Positions 52,006 to 60,813 of a DNA stretch of 64,000 nucleotides are shown one piece after another. Source of the DNA: CAYUAG01 sp964554015 (GTDB lineage: Bacteria; Zhuqueibacterota; QNDG01; CAYUAG01); the NCBI GenBank assembly GCA_964554015.1, contig CAZKMO010000001.1, forward strand, positions 25,134 to 89,133. The letters are read 5' to 3'. The position numbers and the translations under genes were made by a program. The notes beneath the pieces were generated by a model. The model saw only the letters and a program-made list of their open reading frames with translations, was not told where the DNA came from and made no database searches. Positions within the stretch are counted from its first letter, which is position 1, and every line of letters begins with the position of its first letter.

Positions 52006-52899
52006 ATGAGCAGTTCTAAAATTATAATATGGCTCAAGCAAATCAGAGCTCCCTTTTTAGTCTTATCAGTGGTTCTGGTTTTAATCGGTGTAGGCTTTGC
52101 TTACAGAGAAGGATATGCAAGCTGGTTTTATACTTTACTGCTGCTAACAGGGGTAATATTGGCTCACATTTCGGTCAATTTATTTAATGAGTTATCCGAC
52201 TTTAAAACCGGAATTGACTTCCATACCACTCCCACTCCTTTTAGCGGTGGAAGTGGTATGCTGCAAAAGCAAAACACTGATCCCAAGACAGTAAAAACTA
52301 TTGCTTATATCTGTATTTTTTTGAGTGCTATAATAGGATTATACTTTTTCTTAAGCAGGGGATGGTTAATTCTTGTTTTTATGATAAGTGGAGCTTTTGC
52401 TGCCCGTTTTTACACTTCTCATCTTACCCGCTATCTATTAGGAGAACTGGTGGCAGGACTCACTCTGGGGACATTTGTGGTACTGGGTAGTTTTTATGCT
52501 CTATCTGGGTTCCTGAATCCTCTAGTTATATGGGTATCTGTTCCTGCTGGTATACTTACTTCCCTGCTGCTGCTATTAAATGAATTCCCGGATAGAGAAG
52601 CTGATCAAAAAGGAGGACGGCATCATCTAATTATTCACTTTGGTACTAAAACTTCCTCAAAAATATACCTTATAGGAATGGTGGTAACTTTTTCCATGAT
52701 ATGCCTCACTCCTCTGCTATTCAACCTTTCTTATCTATTTCTTATCTCACTTTCCACAGTTCCCTTAGCTGTGAAAGCTGTTCTCATCACCAGAAAATAT
52801 CATGATGATGAAAAAAATCTTCTCCCTGCCCTGGGATTGAATGTAGGAGTAATAATATTAACTGATTTGTTAATTGCAATAGGGAGCATACTATCATAA
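52006..52899 (+). CDS. UbiA-type prenyltransferase (MenA-like)
   Basis: This 297-residue integral membrane protein has about eight hydrophobic helices and the two aspartate-rich motifs of UbiA prenyltransferases: 'LFNELSDFKTGIDFHTTP' (N-x-x-x-D-x-x-x-x-D form) and 'NEFPDREADQKGGRHHLI'. Layout and the 'GSGMLQ' stretch after motif 1 resemble MenA, which prenylates 1,4-dihydroxy-2-naphthoate in menaquinone synthesis. No other men genes are nearby, so the acceptor is not certain. Ribosome-binding site AAAGGAAAAG precedes the ATG. Confidence 0.82.
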   Translation: MSSSKIIIWLKQIRAPFLVLSVVLVLIGVGFAYREGYASWFYTLLLLTGVILAHISVNLFNELSDFKTGIDFHTTPTPFSGGSGMLQKQNTDPKTVKTIAYICIFLSAIIGLYFFLSRGWLILVFMISGAFAARFYTSHLTRYLLGELVAGLTLGTFVVLGSFYALSGFLNPLVIWVSVPAGILTSLLLLLNEFPDREADQKGGRHHLIIHFGTKTSSKIYLIGMVVTFSMICLTPLLFNLSYLFLISLSTVPLAVKAVLITRKYHDDEKNLLPALGLNVGVIILTDLLIAIGSILS

Positions 52900-52950
52900 C
52901 TATTCTTTCATATTTCTCGTTCTTATACAATAAGGAATACAGCCCTAAAA

Positions 52951-53340
52951 ATGACTAAAGATAAAAAAATTATTAAAAATTTCCTACAACAGGTTCTGGG
53001 CTGCCAGTGTCCGGAAAAGGTTTTCCACAATATACAGTGGGGGAATAAAAACCAGATTCTGGAGATAACTGTATCTAATCAACTGCTGATCAATATTTTT
53101 TTGGAACCCTTAAAAGAATTGAATAAAAAACACATCATTGATGTACTTAAAGTGGGACAGAAAAAAAGAGATTATAAAAATTTTAACAGATTTCGGTTAG
53201 TGATTCCTTCCCATCAGGTAGCAGAAATGCAAAAACAATATAATCAAATAATAAAAAAAATTTTCCCTCAGGATAACAAAATCCATCTGCATATCGTAGA
53301 AAATAAACAGTTAAAAAATATTTTTAGTATTATCCGATAA
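52951..53340 (+). CDS. small hypothetical protein with CxCPE motif
   Basis: This 129-residue cytoplasmic protein starts with 'VLGCQCPEKVFHNI', a short cysteine motif I have seen in small uncharacterised proteins of anaerobes, and then alternates strands and basic helices. No catalytic site can be named. It follows the prenyltransferase by 51 bases and converges with the phosphorelay operon, 22 bases apart. Confidence 0.65.
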   Translation: MTKDKKIIKNFLQQVLGCQCPEKVFHNIQWGNKNQILEITVSNQLLINIFLEPLKELNKKHIIDVLKVGQKKRDYKNFNRFRLVIPSHQVAEMQKQYNQIIKKIFPQDNKIHLHIVENKQLKNIFSIIR

Positions 53341-53362
53341 TAATAAAAAATTATTTATGTTG

Positions 53363-54010
53363 TTAATTTTTTTGCTTGCTTTCCTGTTCCGCCTTCTCTA
53401 TCTGGGGTTTAAGATATTTTTCAAAACATTCGGGACAAACACCATGACTGAATTGAAGCTCGGAATGATTGGAAATATAGGTTTCAACCTGTTGCCAGTA
53501 ATTTTTATCATCTCTTACTTTTTTGCAGTAGCAACATATGGGTAAAAGACCCTGTAGTATTTCTACTTTATTCAGCGCCTCTTGTAATTTTCGAACATGA
53601 TGATTAAGGTTCGCCTCCAAATTAATAACCCGTAATCCCACATTAATCCTGGCTCGCAGTTCCTTAAGATTGAAAGGTTTAGTCATGTAGTCATCCGCAC
53701 CAGCATCCAAACCACTCACGATATTTTCTAATTCGGATAAAGATGTTAAAATAATTATATAGGTGTAATAATCACATTTCAGCTTACGAATTTTCCTGCA
53801 TAATTCTATGCCGTCCATCTCAGGCATCATCCAGTCAATAATGGCAAGATGGGGCAGATCTGATTGCACCTGTGCCCAGGCTTTTCCCCCATCTTCTACC
53901 GCTGTAACCGTATATCCCCACTTCTGAAGGGACGAAGTTACTAATTTTCTGGAAATAACATCATCCTCAGCTACCAATATTTTAAGGTCTTTCTTTTTGT
54001 AAAAACTCAT
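53363..54010 (-). CDS. response regulator with C-terminal cysteine-rich module
   Basis: This 215-residue protein has a receiver domain (about 9-125; acidic pair in 'VAEDDVISRK', phospho-acceptor in 'IIDWMMPEMDG', lysine in 'MTKPFNLKEL'), a coiled coil, and a C-terminal module with 'ICCYCKKVRDD' and 'HGVCPECFEKYLK'. The last part is a known tail of receiver and PAS proteins, possibly zinc-binding. It has no DNA-binding domain. It is the last gene of the phosphorelay operon; its start overlaps the end of the preceding gene by four bases. Confidence 0.88.
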   Translation of the reverse strand: MSFYKKKDLKILVAEDDVISRKLVTSSLQKWGYTVTAVEDGGKAWAQVQSDLPHLAIIDWMMPEMDGIELCRKIRKLKCDYYTYIIILTSLSELENIVSGLDAGADDYMTKPFNLKELRARINVGLRVINLEANLNHHVRKLQEALNKVEILQGLLPICCYCKKVRDDKNYWQQVETYISNHSELQFSHGVCPECFEKYLKPQIEKAEQESKQKN

Positions 54011-54381
54011 ATTAATTTCTCAATAGTTTTGATTAATATGTCGTGACTAACGGTTTTAACTAAAAACTCATCTGCACCGCAATGCTTGGCTAGATCCCTG
54101 TCTTTATGCATATCCCGCGATGTTAATACAATAAATGGAATATTCCTATAATTCTTATCATATTTTAAAAACCTGCAAATTTTATGCCCGTCCATTTGAG
54201 GAAGCAATAAATCACAAATAATCAGATCCGGTTTCTTTGCCTTTGCCAGATTAAACCCGGTAAGTCCGTTTTCAGCTGAAATCACCCTATACCCACTGGA
54301 CTCCAGTTTTAATCGTACTATCTTTAAAAATGAAGGATTATCTTCAATAAATAATATTAATGGTTTCTGTAAGCTTTCCAT
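54007..54381 (-). CDS. single-domain response regulator
   Basis: This 124-residue protein consists only of a receiver domain: 'ILFIEDNPSFLK', phospho-acceptor in 'LIICDLLLPQMDGH', Ser/Thr switch 'IVLTSRD' and lysine 'FLVKTVSHD'. Such CheY-like proteins act by protein contact. The start at 54381 has GGAG six bases upstream; longer forms would begin inside the preceding gene. Part of the seven-gene operon. Confidence 0.88.
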   Translation of the reverse strand: MESLQKPLILFIEDNPSFLKIVRLKLESSGYRVISAENGLTGFNLAKAKKPDLIICDLLLPQMDGHKICRFLKYDKNYRNIPFIVLTSRDMHKDRDLAKHCGADEFLVKTVSHDILIKTIEKLI

Positions 54382-54409
54382 CTTTTTCTCCATTTTAAGC
54401 AATAAGTAC

Positions 54410-55882
54410 TTAATCCAATATTCCTTCCACTTTGGCAACTAATTTTTCATTATCTATTGGTTTTTCCATTACAGGTAATGTGCTTTCTCCATTCAAATCA
54501 TTTAGTCTTTTATAATCAATCTCCACCCCACTAATTATAATAGCCGGAATAGAAATTTTTTCTTTTTTCATTTGTTCCAGAATTTCATAACCGTCAATTT
54601 CAGGGAGCATTAAATCCAGAATGACCAGAGATGGATTTTGAGATTTAATTTTCTCAAGCGCACTCTTCCCATCATAAGCAGCTATGAATTTGTAGCCTTT
54701 ATATTTCAGTAATTTCCCTACTATATCCACAATTTTCTCAGAATCATCAACTACCAATACGGAAGGAAACTCTGCTTTCTCCAAAGTGAAATAAAAGGTT
54801 GTTCCTTTTCCCAATTCTGAATCTACAGTAATGTTTCCTCCATGCTTTTCCACTAAAGCTTTGGAAATCGCCAGTCCCAGACCAGTTCCCTTGTATCCAG
54901 AGCCTTGGGTTCTGTCAAACTGTTCAAACCGTGAAAATAATTTCGGTACATTCTCTTTGGCTATTCCTGTCCCGGTATCAGACACCCAGCAGGTTACATA
55001 TTTTTCCTGATCTTTAAAACCTAAACTTATTTCTCCTTTTAAAGTAAATCTTATACTGTTACTCACTAAATTGGTAAAAATCTGAATAATCCTATCTCGG
55101 TCAGCATATATATTCAAAGAATTATCAGGAATAGTAAGCGCAAACTTCAAACCCTTTTCCGATACTTGTTGAGTAAAATCCCTCTCTATTTTTTTTGCCA
55201 CCGCACATAGATCCACTGAAGATTTGTGAATACTCAATTTACCAGCTTCAATCTTTGCCGCATCTAAAAGATCAGTTACTAACCGATTCAGCCGGTCAAT
55301 GTTTTCCAGTGAATCACTGAGTATATCCTGCTGCTTTTCATTCAATTCTCCGATAACTCCATCCAGGCATAGAGATATACCGCCTCGCATAACAGCGATC
55401 GGTGTTCTCAGTTCATGGGTAACGGTTGAAATAAATTCATCTTTCAAATTATCTAATTCTTTGAGACGTTCAATATGGGAATTAAGCTGATTCTCCAACC
55501 CTAAAATTCTTTGTCCCACCTCGATACGTGCCATTAATTCCTGTGTATCGAAGGGTTTACTGATATAATCATCGGCACCGGCAGACATGCCTTTTGAGAG
55601 ATCTTCTTTTTGCCCCTTAGCGGTTAGAAAAATAATATAAGTATATTTATTATCATTTTTATTACGGACTTTCTTACACACTTCAACTCCATCCATCTCC
55701 GGCATCATCCAGTCTAAAATAATCAACTGAGGTGCATTTTTTTTCTTAAGTATCTCCCATGCCTCCAATCCGTTAACTGCATCAGTTACCAAAAATCCCC
55801 GCTTCTCTAAAACTCTCCGTAATATTTTTCTTGAAATAGGATCATCTTCAGCAATTAATATTTTTGTTTTATTTTCAGACAT
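54410..55882 (-). CDS. hybrid REC-HisKA-HATPase-REC soluble kinase
   Basis: This 490-residue cytoplasmic protein has a receiver (about 8-125), a coiled coil, a HisKA domain with phosphohistidine in 'STVTHELRTPIAV', a HATPase domain ('NLVSNSIRF', 'DTGTGIAKENV', 'GTGLGLAIS'), and a second receiver (about 375-488; 'LVILDLMLPEIDG'). No membrane or PAS sensor is present; the first receiver probably gates the kinase. It overlaps the upstream kinase gene by eight bases. Confidence 0.9.
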   Translation of the reverse strand: MSENKTKILIAEDDPISRKILRRVLEKRGFLVTDAVNGLEAWEILKKKNAPQLIILDWMMPEMDGVEVCKKVRNKNDNKYTYIIFLTAKGQKEDLSKGMSAGADDYISKPFDTQELMARIEVGQRILGLENQLNSHIERLKELDNLKDEFISTVTHELRTPIAVMRGGISLCLDGVIGELNEKQQDILSDSLENIDRLNRLVTDLLDAAKIEAGKLSIHKSSVDLCAVAKKIERDFTQQVSEKGLKFALTIPDNSLNIYADRDRIIQIFTNLVSNSIRFTLKGEISLGFKDQEKYVTCWVSDTGTGIAKENVPKLFSRFEQFDRTQGSGYKGTGLGLAISKALVEKHGGNITVDSELGKGTTFYFTLEKAEFPSVLVVDDSEKIVDIVGKLLKYKGYKFIAAYDGKSALEKIKSQNPSLVILDLMLPEIDGYEILEQMKKEKISIPAIIISGVEIDYKRLNDLNGESTLPVMEKPIDNEKLVAKVEGILD

Positions 55883-58382
55883 TTACATATTCCTTCCCTT
55901 CCGTGCAGAAAAAATCCTTTATCAGCTGTAACTGTTTTTCCAATTCCTGCAAAACATGAAGACTTTTCTCCTGGTCAAAATCAGAATCTATTTTTTCTAA
56001 CTCAAAAGCAAGATCGTATGCTTTTTGAACGCCAAAATTACTGATTGCACCTTTGAAACTATGAGCTCTTTCCTTCAGTTTTTCAACCTCACCTGCCTGA
56101 ATTAATTTCTCTAATTCGGTTACCTGTCGGGGATATTCATCTAAAAAAGATTCGACCATTTCTTCTAACAAATCTCTGTCTCCATCCAAACGTTTGAGTA
56201 AATCCGTTATATTTATCTTTACTACCTTTGCATTAGTAGAATGTTTAATTTCTGGATTTGCTTTCTCACTTTGAAATTCTGAACCATTGATTACTTTATT
56301 TATTATCTTATAAACATCCTCGGATTTAACAGGTTTGGAAATATATTCATCCATACCCGCAGAGATGCATTTTCCCCGATCCTTGGCCAGGGCATGGGCG
56401 GTCAAGGCTATGATGGGAATATGGCCACCTTTTTCTTTCTCATATTTTCTGATTAATTTTGTGGATTCAAAACCATCCATTTGCGGCATCTGTACATCCA
56501 TAAAAATTAAGTCATATGCATTCTGCTTAACTTTCTCCAGTGCCTCTTTACCATTTCCTACCTGGCTTACTTCCCATCCCTTTTTACTTAATAGAGTATG
56601 AACAACTCTGCTGTTAATAGGATTATCCTCAGCCAGCAGTATTTTCAAATTCTCAGGAAGATTATTTTCCCTATATGATAATCTTTTCTTTTGTGATTGC
56701 TTATAACCGATAATTTCAACTTTTTGTTTACTGTTAAGTTCATAGATCATTGCCTTTATTAAATTAGATTTTTTGACCGGCTTTATAAGAAAACTAGAGA
56801 CCCCCAAATCTTTCTTCTTTTTATTTCTTTCCGGTCTATCTGCAGAAGTTAATATGATTACCGGAAGTTTGGCAAACCTCTTATCCTTACGCAATTCTTC
56901 TGTAAATTCTAAACCATTCATTTCTGCAATGTTCAAATCACATAGTACAATTGAATATTTTTCCCCCTTCTTATCGTTTTGAGTTAATGTTTTTAATCCA
57001 AGTATACAATTATCTTTCAGGGTCGGAAGCATCCCTAAGCTGGTTACCATCTCTTTTAATACAATTCTATTTGTTTTATTATCATCTATAATAAGAACCT
57101 TCTTATTTTTAAGTATTTTAAAATCCTCGGATGATGTTGATTTTTTACCTAACTGTTTTTTAAATTGAGCTGTAAAATGAAATATACTTCCCGGTCCGTC
57201 ACTCGAAATGCTACTATTTTTTACTGGACTTTCCACCCATATATCACCATCCATTAAGTCAACCAGTTTGGATGATATAGCCAGTCCCAATCCTGAACCA
57301 CCATATTTACGAGTGGTAGAGCCATCGGCTTGTTCAAATACCTCAAAAATAAACTTCTGCTTATCTGGTGATACCCCTATACCGGTATCCTGAACCATAA
57401 AATGGAGTTTTGTGTAATCCTGTTCATTCTCTTCAGAATCGATCCTCAGTATAATTTCTCCCTGGTTGGTAAATTTAATTGCATTATTTATAAGATTGAT
57501 CACTATTTGACCTAACCGGTGAGGATCACCGATTAATCTATCCGGAACCCCGGGGAGTACATGAACAATCAATTCCAGTCCTTTCTCCGAGGCTTTAGCG
57601 GAAAATGTTTGCACTATCTCCCCGATTGTATCTCTTAACATAAATGGTAGTGATTCCATTTCCAGTTTTCCGGCTTCAATTTTGGAATAGTCTAAAATAT
57701 CGTTAATAATAACCATTAATAAATCTGCGGAAACTTTTACTCCTTCCAGATAATCTTTTCTATCCTCATCGGATTCAGCCTCCAAAGCAAGTTCCGTCAT
57801 TCCAATAATACCATTCATAGGAGTACGTATTTCATGACTCATGTTGGCCAGAAATTCACTCTTGGCGCGGGTTGCAGCCTCGGCTTTACGTTTGGCAATA
57901 TCTAACTCGTCAATCATATGAAATAACCTTGAGGTATTTTGCTCTTCTTTTTCATGGGCCAATTGCAGATCTTTAGCTTGTTTCCTTAATTCCTCTTCGG
58001 TTCGTTTTCTTTGTTCAATTTCTTTTTTAAGAATTTTATTTAAGGCTTCCAGATCCGCTGCTTTTTCTTCAATTCCATTATACAAATCCGATGTCTTTTC
58101 ATCAAAATATTTTATTCGATAAAGATATATTCCATAAGCAACTCCCACTATTAATAAAAACATTAATCCTATAAACCAATGAGTTTGCCAGAAAGGTGGA
58201 GTGATATTTATTGCTAAATCTGAATATCCATTACCCGACTCATTATAAACAACCATAATTCTCTCATAATCCACATCATTTGCCTTACAATTTTCAGATA
58301 CCATTAAAATTATGTTCAATAGAACTGCAATCCATACTGCTAAAATTTGAATTTTCTTTAAAGAAAATAAATTACAGTACAT
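55875..58382 (-). CDS. membrane hybrid histidine kinase HisKA-HATPase-REC-REC-HPt with truncated Y_Y_Y sensor
   Basis: This 835-residue kinase has two transmembrane helices flanking only ~45 periplasmic residues. That short loop ends in 'NITPPFWQTHWF', the signature end of the Y_Y_Y domain of propeller-type hybrid kinases, yet the propeller and most of Y_Y_Y are missing. Cytoplasmic domains: coiled coil, HisKA ('NMSHEIRTPMNGI'), HATPase ('NLINNAIKF', 'GSGLGLAIS'), two receivers ('VLCDLNIAEMNG' and 'IFMDVQMPQMDG') and an HPt with 'RAHSFKGAISNFG'. A start at 58382 overlaps the previous gene's end and has GGAAG upstream; an ATG at 58406 is also possible. Confidence 0.88.
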   Translation of the reverse strand: MYCNLFSLKKIQILAVWIAVLLNIILMVSENCKANDVDYERIMVVYNESGNGYSDLAINITPPFWQTHWFIGLMFLLIVGVAYGIYLYRIKYFDEKTSDLYNGIEEKAADLEALNKILKKEIEQRKRTEEELRKQAKDLQLAHEKEEQNTSRLFHMIDELDIAKRKAEAATRAKSEFLANMSHEIRTPMNGIIGMTELALEAESDEDRKDYLEGVKVSADLLMVIINDILDYSKIEAGKLEMESLPFMLRDTIGEIVQTFSAKASEKGLELIVHVLPGVPDRLIGDPHRLGQIVINLINNAIKFTNQGEIILRIDSEENEQDYTKLHFMVQDTGIGVSPDKQKFIFEVFEQADGSTTRKYGGSGLGLAISSKLVDLMDGDIWVESPVKNSSISSDGPGSIFHFTAQFKKQLGKKSTSSEDFKILKNKKVLIIDDNKTNRIVLKEMVTSLGMLPTLKDNCILGLKTLTQNDKKGEKYSIVLCDLNIAEMNGLEFTEELRKDKRFAKLPVIILTSADRPERNKKKKDLGVSSFLIKPVKKSNLIKAMIYELNSKQKVEIIGYKQSQKKRLSYRENNLPENLKILLAEDNPINSRVVHTLLSKKGWEVSQVGNGKEALEKVKQNAYDLIFMDVQMPQMDGFESTKLIRKYEKEKGGHIPIIALTAHALAKDRGKCISAGMDEYISKPVKSEDVYKIINKVINGSEFQSEKANPEIKHSTNAKVVKINITDLLKRLDGDRDLLEEMVESFLDEYPRQVTELEKLIQAGEVEKLKERAHSFKGAISNFGVQKAYDLAFELEKIDSDFDQEKSLHVLQELEKQLQLIKDFFCTEGKEYVNV

Positions 58383-59151
58383 GTTCTTCCCACTTATTTT
58401 CCGCAAAATAATCTTTTACATGAATCATCTCTTCTTTTAATCTTTTAAATACTTCTAAGGCAGCATCCATTCGCGATTCTTTTCCCAGATTCTCAAGCTC
58501 AACTACAAGTTCATAAGCTCGCTCTGCTCCAAAACTAGCTACAGCACCTTTAAAACTATGAGCTCTCTTCTGAAGCTGACGGGAATCCTTCTTTTGGATC
58601 ATTTCTCCTATTCCTGAAAGTTGTTTGGGAAATAAGGTAAGAAAATCCTCAATTAACTCCTGAAAAAGTTCCTTGTCACCTTCTACCGTTTCCATTGCCT
58701 TAGATAGATTAATACAAAAATCATCATTCGTCCAACTGCTACTTTCACGTACTACTTTACTTATGGTCTGCCAAAGTTCTTCAACTTCAATTGGCTTTGA
58801 AATAAAAGCATCCATTCCTGCTTCTATACATTTATCCATATCCTCTTTCATAGCTGAAGCAGTTAAAGCAATTATGGGAATATGTTCTCCGGTAGTTTTT
58901 TCTTGTTTTCTAATCTCTTGGGTGGTTTCCAAACCATCCATAAGCGGCATTTTAGCATCCATTAAAATTAGATCAAAATATTCACGTTCCAAGCCACTCA
59001 ATACTTCTTTTCCATTTTCAACCGAGGTTACCCTAAATCCTTTTTTCTTTAATATGGTCTCTATTACTATTTTATTTATGGAATTATCTTCTGCTAATAA
59101 AATTTTTAATGATTTTTCCGGAAAAGGCATTACATTATTATTTGATTTCAT
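58372..59151 (-). CDS. REC-HPt phosphotransfer protein
   Basis: This 259-residue protein joins a receiver ('LLAEDNSINKIV', phospho-acceptor in 'LILMDAKMPLMDG', lysine 'FISKPIEVEEL') to a C-terminal HPt helix bundle with phosphohistidine in 'RAHSFKGAVASFG'. It looks like the tail of a hybrid kinase without its kinase, so it must be phosphorylated in trans. Both modules are like those at the end of the next gene, suggesting duplication. It overlaps that gene by a few bases. Confidence 0.9.
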   Translation of the reverse strand: MKSNNNVMPFPEKSLKILLAEDNSINKIVIETILKKKGFRVTSVENGKEVLSGLEREYFDLILMDAKMPLMDGLETTQEIRKQEKTTGEHIPIIALTASAMKEDMDKCIEAGMDAFISKPIEVEELWQTISKVVRESSSWTNDDFCINLSKAMETVEGDKELFQELIEDFLTLFPKQLSGIGEMIQKKDSRQLQKRAHSFKGAVASFGAERAYELVVELENLGKESRMDAALEVFKRLKEEMIHVKDYFAENKWEEHVL

Positions 59152-59205
59152 TGTCTTACCCTTTATTTATTTTTTTTAAGTTGACCTTTTATAATAAATT
59201 GATAC

Positions 59206-59667
59206 TTAAAACTCATCGGTTAGGGTATAGATTATATTTATTTTTTTATTTTTTGTGTTTACCATTTCAGAAGATATATTATAATTTATTCTGCACTCTC
59301 CAGAATCATTCGCATTCCAAATTAAAACATTTTTAATTTTGGGGACCATAGTTATAAGTTTCATTTCACTATCCTGACCTTTTTTTGTTAATCCTATACT
59401 GCATCCTTTATATATTGTATCCGTTGTGACTGTAATTTTTTTACTTCTATCGGATAGATGCCATTTTAAGGTAATATCATTGGATATATTCTTTCCCCTT
59501 ACATCTTTTGATTGAGACAAACTTTGATTTTCTTTTATAAAAAATTCATTCCTGCTAATTATTTTTATCCGAATTGAATGTGAACATATATCCTCAGCTC
59601 CGACGTCCAGCAGGAAATCGAATAAAGTAAACAAAAATAAAAATATAATTAAAAGAAAACGTCTCAC
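59206..59667 (-). CDS. secreted hypothetical protein inside phosphorelay operon
   Basis: This 153-residue protein starts with a signal peptide ('RRFLLIIFLFLFTLFDFLL') and continues as a small, mainly beta domain with three cysteines after the signal (in 'EDICSHS', 'YKGCSIG' and 'GECRINY'). I do not recognise a family. The start is GTG (59667) with a short G-run just upstream. As the only exported product in the operon, it may be a periplasmic signal partner for the kinase with the shortened sensor; that is conjecture. Confidence 0.6.
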   Translation of the reverse strand: MRRFLLIIFLFLFTLFDFLLDVGAEDICSHSIRIKIISRNEFFIKENQSLSQSKDVRGKNISNDITLKWHLSDRSKKITVTTDTIYKGCSIGLTKKGQDSEMKLITMVPKIKNVLIWNANDSGECRINYNISSEMVNTKNKKINIIYTLTDEF

Positions 59668-59693
59668 CCCAAGAACCTATACAATAGATATTA

Positions 59694-60053
59694 TTAATTT
59701 AAACTCTCCAAAACGGATCTTAATTTATTAAAGGTAAAAGGCTTAAGAAGCACATCTTCTACATTATTCTCATTAAACTTATGTTCATTGAATATGTAAT
59801 CACTACCCATTCCAGTAACCAGAACTATTTTTTGTTCTGGTTTATATTTGCGTAGTTTCTGTATTAAATCCCAACCAGATATACCGGGTAAAAGCAAATC
59901 TACCATCACCAGATCGAATGTTTTTCTTTTAAATTTCTGTAAAGCATCCGTGCCAGTTTCAGATACTGTTGTATGGTATCCTAACTGGGAAATCATTTTT
60001 TCCAAAACTTCCAGGACAATTCTCTCGTCATCTACAATTAAAATCCGTTTCAT
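59694..60053 (-). CDS. single-domain response regulator
   Basis: This 119-residue receiver-only protein has 'ILIVDDERIVLEVLEKM', phospho-acceptor in 'LVMVDLLLPGISGWDL', 'VLVTGMGSDY' and lysine in 'VLLKPFTFNKL'. The start at 60053 follows AGGGGG by a few bases; an ATG at 60068 is an alternative. It is the first gene of the operon and sits ~50 bases downstream of a sigma-54-type promoter match. Confidence 0.88.
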   Translation of the reverse strand: MKRILIVDDERIVLEVLEKMISQLGYHTTVSETGTDALQKFKRKTFDLVMVDLLLPGISGWDLIQKLRKYKPEQKIVLVTGMGSDYIFNEHKFNENNVEDVLLKPFTFNKLRSVLESLN

Positions 60054-60560
60054 TAATACCCCCTGCATTAATATATACTAACATCACTACTGTCGTTAAA
60101 AGCAATCAACATGCCATATCAGTGAAAATCATTAAATATTAACATTATTCTTAGTTACTTAAGTACTTGAAAAACAATCCTTGACTTTAAAAATTTATTA
60201 TCCTGAAATTGTTAATTTCTTCATAAAATAAATTAAATATAAACCGATTATTTTTTAACTATCTTCAGGTAATAATTACTTTCTTTGATCAATATATAAT
60301 TGTTATGAAAAATGTGATTAGAAAGGAAGATAAATGATGATAAAATTTCACATTTATCTCTGTGGTGGGATTTCTTTCAAATCTTAGAATCAATTAATAA
60401 AATTTAAATGGAATGATTAAATAATTTCGAAATTTATATATAGATAAAAATCAGTATTGAAATTTAAAATTTTTTAAAAACGTAAAATATAACAAGTAAT
60501 TTCATACACAGCTATTATAATTATTAATAAAAATTATGTATGCTTATTTACTGTGAAATC
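60054..60560. other. ~500-base intergenic region upstream of the phosphorelay operon
   Basis: This very AT-rich region carries the sigma-54-type match (60101-60116, minus strand). On the plus strand a tiny frame of 17 codons from ATG 60334 with AGGAAG upstream is noted but not called. The rest shows no gene; it separates the phosphorelay from csrA and may hold activator sites. Confidence 0.5.
60101..60116 (-). promoter_or_regulatory. sigma-54-type promoter of the phosphorelay operon
   Basis: On the minus strand TGGCATGTTGATTGCT matches TGGCAY-N5-TTGCW with exact GG-N10-GC spacing. Predicted start near 60090 leaves a ~37-base leader to the first receiver gene, a normal distance. Confidence 0.65.
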
Positions 60561-60800
60561 TTACTCATCCTGAATTCCACCTGAATGGAAAATCTGTCGG
60601 ATATTATCAATATTGATATTAGAAGCAGCTCTTTTGTTTTCTTCAACTATTCTTTGATAAATTTCTTCTCTATACACAGTTATTTCTCTGGGAGCTTTAA
60701 TACCAACCTTAACTCCTCTTCCCTGAACAGAGAGAATAGTGAGTTTTATATTCTCTCCTAAAAGAATACTTTCTCCAACTTTTCTTGCTAATACAAGCAC
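60561..60800 (-). CDS. csrA: carbon storage regulator, translational repressor
   Basis: This 79-residue RNA-binding dimer begins 'MLVLARKVGESILLGENIKL' and contains 'GVKVGIKAPREITVYREEIY', the core of CsrA, which binds GGA sites in mRNA leaders. The start is GTG (60800) with GGAG six bases upstream. A slightly long C-terminus is usual for non-enteric CsrA. It is 13 bases downstream of fliW, its known protein antagonist, so the CsrA-FliW flagellin control loop is likely present. Confidence 0.97.
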   Translation of the reverse strand: MLVLARKVGESILLGENIKLTILSVQGRGVKVGIKAPREITVYREEIYQRIVEENKRAASNINIDNIRQIFHSGGIQDE

Positions 60801-60813
60801 CGTTCACTCCATT

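Noticed and set aside
60334..60387. 17-codon frame with AGGAAG upstream
   Set aside because: Too short and without other support.
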